The notes beneath the pieces are model-generated. The model worked only from the letters and a program-made list of their open reading frames with translations, was not told where the DNA came from and ran no database searches. Shown here one piece after another: positions 5,231 through 9,311 of a DNA stretch of 9,311 nucleotides. Positions within the stretch are counted from its first letter, which is position 1. Each line of letters starts with the position of its first letter. Made by a program: the position numbers and the translations under genes. The DNA is taken from contig JAEWIL010000051.1 in NCBI GenBank assembly GCA_023387085.1, positions 1 to 9,311 of the forward strand, in the 5' to 3' direction. This stretch comes from Pseudomonadota bacterium (GTDB lineage: Bacteria > Pseudomonadota > Alphaproteobacteria > Sphingomonadales > Sphingomonadaceae).

Positions 5231-7429
5231 TCAGGCGACCTTCCAGTCATTCGTTGTTGTGAAAGCTGGAAGCGCCATATGAACCGACGCCTGCTGACTC
5301 GCAGCGGCGATCAGATAGGGCGAGACGCGGTGGCGCGTGCAAAGCCCGCCATTGCCGTCGCTGACCAGCGACTGCTCGAATTCGACCCCCTGCTGGTGCT
5401 TCATCGACCGGCGAACGGTTGCGGTCGCGAGTTGCCCCTCGCCGAAATCGATCACGAACTGCGTCCCGACGGGGACGTCGAGCATCCCCTCAATGAAGGC
5501 GCCGGTCGCCGACAGGTTGCGGATGACGACATTATAGCGGTGGTTTCCGTGCACCGCGCCGACCTTGCGGAACATCTGGAACCGGTCGTTACGCTGGCGC
5601 GCCGGCCCCGACGGCTTGATCGTCCACGATCCAGCCTCGGCATTCGCGAGCAGTTCGTCGTTCGCAACCGGCTCGCTATAGATATAGCCCTGCACGTGAC
5701 TGACCGCCAGTTTGCGGATCAGGTCGAGTTGGTCGTGCGATTCGATGCCTTCGGCGGTCGTTTCCATGTCGAGCGCTTCGGCGAGCGCGACGATCGCGGC
5801 GATGATCGCGGCGTTTCGCGATCCCTTCTGGGTCGCGCCGCGCACGAAGCTCTGGTCGATCTTGATCTTGTCGAACGGCGCCGACTGCAGATAGCCGAGC
5901 GATGAATAACCAGTGCCAAAATCATCGAGCGCAAGACGGACGCCGAGACCCTTGAGCGCCTTGAACATCGCTGCGGTTTCATTCGAATCGGCCAGAAACA
6001 CGCTTTCGGTGATTTCGAGTTCGAGCCTGTCGGGCGACAATCCGGCGGTCGCAAGCGCGCTCGTGACAATTTTCGGCAGATCCGCGTTGGCGAACTGGAT
6101 CGGCGAGACATTGACCGCCACGCGCAGGTCGCCCGGCCAGCGGGCAGCCTCTTCGCATGCCTTGCGGAGGACCCATTCGCCGATCGGCCAGATCAGGTTG
6201 GTTTCCTCGGCGATCGGGATAAACACCGACGGCGAGATGATTCCGCGATCGGGATGGGTCCAGCGGATCAGCGCCTCGACGCCGGTCACGACGTTCGATT
6301 TCGCGTTGACGACCGGCTGATAGGTCAGCGCCATCTCGCCGCGCGCTAGCGCGTCGCGCAGATCCTCCTCGAGCTTGCGGCGGTCCTCGGCCGCCTGATG
6401 GAGGTCGCTCGAGTAAAAGGCAAAGCGACCGCGGCCATTACCCTTCGCGGCATAGAGCGCGAGGTCGGCATTGCGGACAAGGTCGTCGCTCGTCTGGCCG
6501 TCGAACGGTGCGATCGCGACCCCGACCGACGCGCCGATGATGCAGCGGCTCCCCTCGACCGAATAGGGTTGCGACAGGCTGGCGATGATGTCGGCCGCCA
6601 TGTCGCCCAGCTTGCCGCGATCCTCGACGTCGGGAAGGATGATCTGGAACTCGTCGCCGCCGAGACGGCTCACCATCTCCTTGTCGCCGACAATCTTGAG
6701 CAGCCGCTGGGCGACCTGCTTGAGCAGCGCGTCGCCCGCCGGATGGCCCAGCGTGTCGTTGACCTGCTTGAAGCGGTCGAGGTCGAGCAGCATGATCGCG
6801 CAGCTCCGCTGCTGCTGCGCAAAGGCGGCCAGCGTCGTGTCGAGCTTCTTCGAAATATGGAAGCGGTTCGCGAGCCCGGTCAGCGAATCATAGAGCGCGA
6901 GGCGCGAGGCGTCCTCCGCCGAACGACGCTGCGCGGTGATATCGGCTCCGCTGCCGCGATAGCCCGCGAAATTGCCGCCGGTGTCGAAATGCGGCCGCCC
7001 CGATATCGCCCACCAGCGATCGTCGCCCTCGAACGCGCTACGGAGAGGAAGTTCGTCGAATTTCGACTGTTTGGTGAGCAGAAAAGGCAAGGTCCGCTGG
7101 CGCTCGCCATGGCTGTCGACCGGCAGGAAAAGGTCGGTGAAGGCCGTCCCCACGAGTTCGCCGCTCGACCGCCCCATGAGGCGCGCGACCACGTCGGTGA
7201 TATAGGTCAGCCGGCCTTTTGCGTCGGTTGCCCAGAACCAGCCGCGTTTGCTTTCCTCGAAATTGCGCAGGAGGAGCAGCGCCTCGCGCGTGTCGAGATT
7301 GGCGAGCGACGGCACGTCGCCGCGCGACCGCGTTTTGCGCGCGGCCAGTTTGCCGAAAAAGCCGCGCGCGCTTTCTTCTGTCGCGCTGTCTGTCCGGTCG
7401 CCGTCATCGATACCCGATGGCATGTCCAT
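5231..7429 (-). CDS. PAS-GGDEF-EAL-PilZ cyclic-di-GMP signalling protein
   Basis: This cytoplasmic protein (732 residues; no membrane segments seen) combines domains that make, break and bind cyclic-di-GMP. Counted from ATG 7429: a PAS sensor (about 50-165, with GWFWATDAKGRLTYIT); a GGDEF cyclase (about 175-340) with DSLTGLANR, D216 in LLDLDRFK and an intact GGDEF at 257-261; an EAL phosphodiesterase (about 350-595) with E385 (EALIRW), N440, E472, D502/D503 (DDFGTGYS), K523, E560 and Q580, so all expected catalytic residues are present; and a C-terminal PilZ-like domain (about 610-690) with NLSATG at 638-643. The inhibitory RxxD site before GGDEF is absent (DKEM instead). The PilZ RxxxR motif is not exact: arginines lie at 611, 613, 616 and 621. 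A TTG at 7432 directly before the ATG is an alternative start. Net activity cannot be predicted. The gene sits between queA and the hemerythrin gene, each on the same strand. Confidence 0.93.
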   Translation of the reverse strand: MDMPSGIDDGDRTDSATEESARGFFGKLAARKTRSRGDVPSLANLDTREALLLLRNFEESKRGWFWATDAKGRLTYITDVVARLMGRSSGELVGTAFTDLFLPVDSHGERQRTLPFLLTKQSKFDELPLRSAFEGDDRWWAISGRPHFDTGGNFAGYRGSGADITAQRRSAEDASRLALYDSLTGLANRFHISKKLDTTLAAFAQQQRSCAIMLLDLDRFKQVNDTLGHPAGDALLKQVAQRLLKIVGDKEMVSRLGGDEFQIILPDVEDRGKLGDMAADIIASLSQPYSVEGSRCIIGASVGVAIAPFDGQTSDDLVRNADLALYAAKGNGRGRFAFYSSDLHQAAEDRRKLEEDLRDALARGEMALTYQPVVNAKSNVVTGVEALIRWTHPDRGIISPSVFIPIAEETNLIWPIGEWVLRKACEEAARWPGDLRVAVNVSPIQFANADLPKIVTSALATAGLSPDRLELEITESVFLADSNETAAMFKALKGLGVRLALDDFGTGYSSLGYLQSAPFDKIKIDQSFVRGATQKGSRNAAIIAAIVALAEALDMETTAEGIESHDQLDLIRKLAVSHVQGYIYSEPVANDELLANAEAGSWTIKPSGPARQRNDRFQMFRKVGAVHGNHRYNVVIRNLSATGAFIEGMLDVPVGTQFVIDFGEGQLATATVRRSMKHQQGVEFEQSLVSDGNGGLCTRHRVSPYLIAAASQQASVHMALPAFTTTNDWKVA

Positions 7430-7530
7430 CAACGAAAACCTTGCCCCACGCTTGAGTCAGGGCTCCGCAATGCCCGCAATGCCTTGCCATAATGTAAATT
7501 TTCGCCCGTGCCGGTATTACCCTGTCCCAT
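7430..7530 (-). promoter_or_regulatory. Leader region of the cyclic-di-GMP gene with a tandem 9-base repeat
   Basis: This 101-base gap between queA and the PAS-GGDEF-EAL-PilZ gene is the only sizeable room for its promoter. It holds two adjacent perfect copies of CGCAATGCC (7466-7474 and 7475-7483, plus-strand reading), an AT-rich patch at about 7488-7501 that could hold a -10 element, and the small palindrome GGTATTACC (7513-7521). No EcfG-type motif is present. I cannot name a confident -35/-10 pair. Confidence 0.3.
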
Positions 7531-8586
7531 TCAGGGAAGCAGCAGACTCGCATCGCCATAGCTGTAGAAACGATAGTCCCGGGCGATCGCGTGCCGGTAT
7601 GCGGCCTGCATAGTCTCCAATCCCATCAATGCGCTCACCAGCATGAACAGGGTCGAGCGCGGCAGGTGGAAGTTGGTCATCAGCCCGTCGATCGCCTTGA
7701 AGCGATACCCGGGGGTGATGAAGATCGCGGTGTCGCCCTCGAAGGGCGCGATGATGTTGTCGTCGCGCGCGGCGCTTTCGAGAAGGCGGAGGCTGGTCGT
7801 GCCCACCGCGATCACGCGGCCGCCGTTCGCGCGCACGGCGTTCAGGCGATCGGCCGTCGCGGCGTCGATGCGGCCCCATTCGGCGTGCATGACATGATTG
7901 TCGGTATCGTCGGCCTTCACCGGCAGAAAGGTACCGGCGCCGACGTGCAAGGTGAGCGTTTCGGTCAGGACACCGGCCTGGCCCAGCGCCGCGAGCAATT
8001 CGGGCGTGAAGTGCAGCGCCGCGGTCGGCGCCGCGACCGCGCCGTCCTTTTCGGCGAACATCGTCTGATAATCGCTGCGGTCGGCCGCGTCGGCCGGTCG
8101 CTTGCCGGCGATATAGGGCGGCAGCGGCATGGTGCCCGCGCGTTCGAGGAGAATCTCGACCGGCTCGTCGCCAGCAAAGGCAAGGATGAAGCTGCCGTCG
8201 ACGAGCCGCTCCTCGGCGAGTGCCGTTACTCCCGAACCGAAATCGACCGTCTCACCGACGCGCAGCCGCTTCGCGTTGCGGATGAAGGCCTGCCACCGGC
8301 GAAGATCGATGCGCTTGTGGAGCGTCGCGCCGATCTTTGCTCCCGAGGCGCTCTGCGTGTCATTTTTTCGAACGCCGCGCGTTCCCTCCAGCTGGGCCGG
8401 GATCACGCGCGTGTCGTTGAAGACAAGGCAATCGCCGGCGCGCAACAGCGATGGCAGGTCGCGCACGCCCCTGTCGCTGATCGCGTCGCCTTCGATCACG
8501 AGCATGCGCGCCGCATCGCGTGGACGCGCGGGACGGAGCGCGATGCGCTCTGGCGGCAGATCGAAATCGAAAGCGTCGACGCGCAT
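7531..8586 (-). CDS. queA: S-adenosylmethionine:tRNA ribosyltransferase-isomerase
   Basis: QueA transfers and isomerises the ribosyl part of S-adenosylmethionine onto preQ1 already placed in tRNA by Tgt, giving epoxyqueuosine. The 351-residue protein is full length and shows the family signatures in order: FDFDLPPERIALRPARPRD (6-24), FNDTRVIPA (56-64), GTMPLPPYI (151-159), VAAPTAALHF (184-193), HVGAGTF (214-220), HVMHAEW (231-237), VGTTSLRLLE (261-270), TNFHLPRSTL (304-313) and FYSYGDA (340-346). The start ATG 8586 matches the family N-terminus, with an AAAGGAA ribosome site about 11 bases upstream. It lies 22 bases after the peptidyl-prolyl isomerase gene, so the two are probably one operon. 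Compared with E. coli QueA as I recall it, the loop at residues 69-83 is about nine residues longer. The function is firm. Confidence 0.97.
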   Translation of the reverse strand: MRVDAFDFDLPPERIALRPARPRDAARMLVIEGDAISDRGVRDLPSLLRAGDCLVFNDTRVIPAQLEGTRGVRKNDTQSASGAKIGATLHKRIDLRRWQAFIRNAKRLRVGETVDFGSGVTALAEERLVDGSFILAFAGDEPVEILLERAGTMPLPPYIAGKRPADAADRSDYQTMFAEKDGAVAAPTAALHFTPELLAALGQAGVLTETLTLHVGAGTFLPVKADDTDNHVMHAEWGRIDAATADRLNAVRANGGRVIAVGTTSLRLLESAARDDNIIAPFEGDTAIFITPGYRFKAIDGLMTNFHLPRSTLFMLVSALMGLETMQAAYRHAIARDYRFYSYGDASLLLP

Positions 8587-8608
8587 GGGGTCGCGCGTTC
8601 CTTTGCGC

Positions 8609-9311
8609 TTACGGCCGGATCGGGGCGTTGAGCTCGTCGACTGACACGGCGGGCGGTGCGGCCGGCTGGTCCTCCACCAGCGCCGAGGCCGGCGGCATCG
8701 GCTTGTTGTCGGCGGCGACCGACATCTGGACGATGCGCGACATCACCGCCGGCGGCTCGCCCTTATGGATCGCATCGATATATTGCATGCCCGAGATAAC
8801 GCGGCCGAACGCGGTGTAGCGATTGTCGAGGCTGAAGCGTGGCTGGAGCATGATGAAAAACTGGCTGTTCGCGCTGTCGGGGCTTTCGGCGCGCGCCATC
8901 GACAGCGTGCCGCGCAGGTGCGGCGTGTCGTTGAATTCGGCCTTGAGGTCGGGCAGTTGCGAGCCCCCTTGACCGGTCGCGGTCGGATCGCCCGTCTGCG
9001 CCATGAACCCGTCGATCACGCGGTGAAACTTGATCCCGTTGTAAAAGCCCGCGCGCGTCAGCTGCTTCAGCCGCTCGACATGGTTCGGCGCGACATTGGG
9101 ATAGAGCTGGATCACGACGCGCCCGCCCGTCGAGAGATCGAGGTTGAGCATATATTCGGGGTTGCCGATATATTGGTCGGGCGTCATCGCCGGAGCGGCA
9201 GGCGCAACTTGGGCCGCCGGCGCGGCGGTATCGGGCGCCGGAGCCGGAGCCGGCGTTTCGATCGGTGGCGCGGGCTCGGCGGGCGCGGGGGCGGGCGGCG
9301 CTTCGCTGCCC
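8609..9311 (-). CDS. Cyclophilin-type peptidyl-prolyl cis-trans isomerase, 5' end outside window
   Basis: Cyclophilins speed the cis-trans turn of peptide bonds before proline and so assist protein folding. The visible 233 residues comprise about 41 residues of Pro/Ala-rich linker, the cyclophilin domain, and a short Pro/Ala-rich tail. Domain signatures are FHRVIDGFMAQTGDPTATG, GTLSMARAESPDSANSQFFI and NRYTAFGRV; the catalytic Arg of FHR and the Gln of MAQ are present. The frame stays open through the right edge, so the ATG at 9187 is almost surely internal and the true start lies beyond the window. A low-complexity Pro/Ala stretch before the domain is typical of exported cyclophilins that begin with a signal peptide, so a periplasmic or envelope location is likely but not shown here. 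Its TAA lies 22 bases upstream of queA, suggesting co-transcription. Confidence 0.93.
   Translation of the reverse strand, partial: GSEAPPAPAPAEPAPPIETPAPAPAPDTAAPAAQVAPAAPAMTPDQYIGNPEYMLNLDLSTGGRVVIQLYPNVAPNHVERLKQLTRAGFYNGIKFHRVIDGFMAQTGDPTATGQGGSQLPDLKAEFNDTPHLRGTLSMARAESPDSANSQFFIMLQPRFSLDNRYTAFGRVISGMQYIDAIHKGEPPAVMSRIVQMSVAADNKPMPPASALVEDQPAAPPAVSVDELNAPIRP

Noticed and set aside
7430..7432. TTG as start of the cyclic-di-GMP gene
   Set aside because: The adjacent ATG at 7429 is a more usual start; the choice alters only one residue.
6398..7492. 364-codon plus-strand open frame
   Set aside because: It is the codon-aligned antisense of the cyclic-di-GMP gene, whose domains are unmistakable.
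7520..7536. CCCTG/CAGGG hairpin at the queA stop as a terminator
   Set aside because: The stem has only five pairs, overlaps the stop codon and lacks a T-run.
7591..8631. 346-codon plus-strand open frame
   Set aside because: It is the codon-aligned antisense of queA.

Overview
The window reads as GC-rich alphaproteobacterial chromosome, most likely from the Sphingomonadales (a Sphingopyxis- or Sphingomonas-like organism). The evidence is the PhyR/NepR general stress response pair that is specific to alphaproteobacteria, promoters of the EcfG type, the sphingomonad-like GlnE, QueA and Tgt sequences, and long antisense open frames typical of high GC. The genus is an inference.

Layout from left to right: glnE (minus strand, 3' end outside the window); a short intergenic hairpin; phyR (minus); a 196-base divergent control region; nepR (plus, only 56 codons and the only plus-strand gene); tgt (minus, converging on nepR with no gap); a hemerythrin-domain gene (minus); a PAS-GGDEF-EAL-PilZ cyclic-di-GMP gene (minus); queA (minus); and a cyclophilin-type peptidyl-prolyl isomerase (minus, 5' end outside the window). 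No rRNA, tRNA, CRISPR array or transposon was seen, and no stretch above 300 bases lacks a gene.

Three themes emerge. First, the general stress response: PhyR (sigma-mimic plus receiver) and its partner NepR (anti-sigma factor) are divergent. A good EcfG-type promoter lies upstream of nepR, and a second, better match lies just upstream of the hemerythrin gene, which suggests that this gene belongs to the same regulon. The sigma gene ecfG, often found directly after nepR, is absent; tgt occupies that place. Second, queuosine tRNA modification: queA and tgt encode consecutive steps on tRNA but are separated by the cyclic-di-GMP gene and the hemerythrin gene. Third, nitrogen control through glnE.

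Most genes are ordinary members of known families. The points most worth a second look are the EcfG-type promoter of the hemerythrin gene with possible read-through into tgt, the nepR leader (hairpin plus a 10-codon overlapping mini-ORF), the ecfG-less nepR whose stop codon shares a palindrome with the tgt stop, and the four-domain cyclic-di-GMP protein without the usual inhibitory site.
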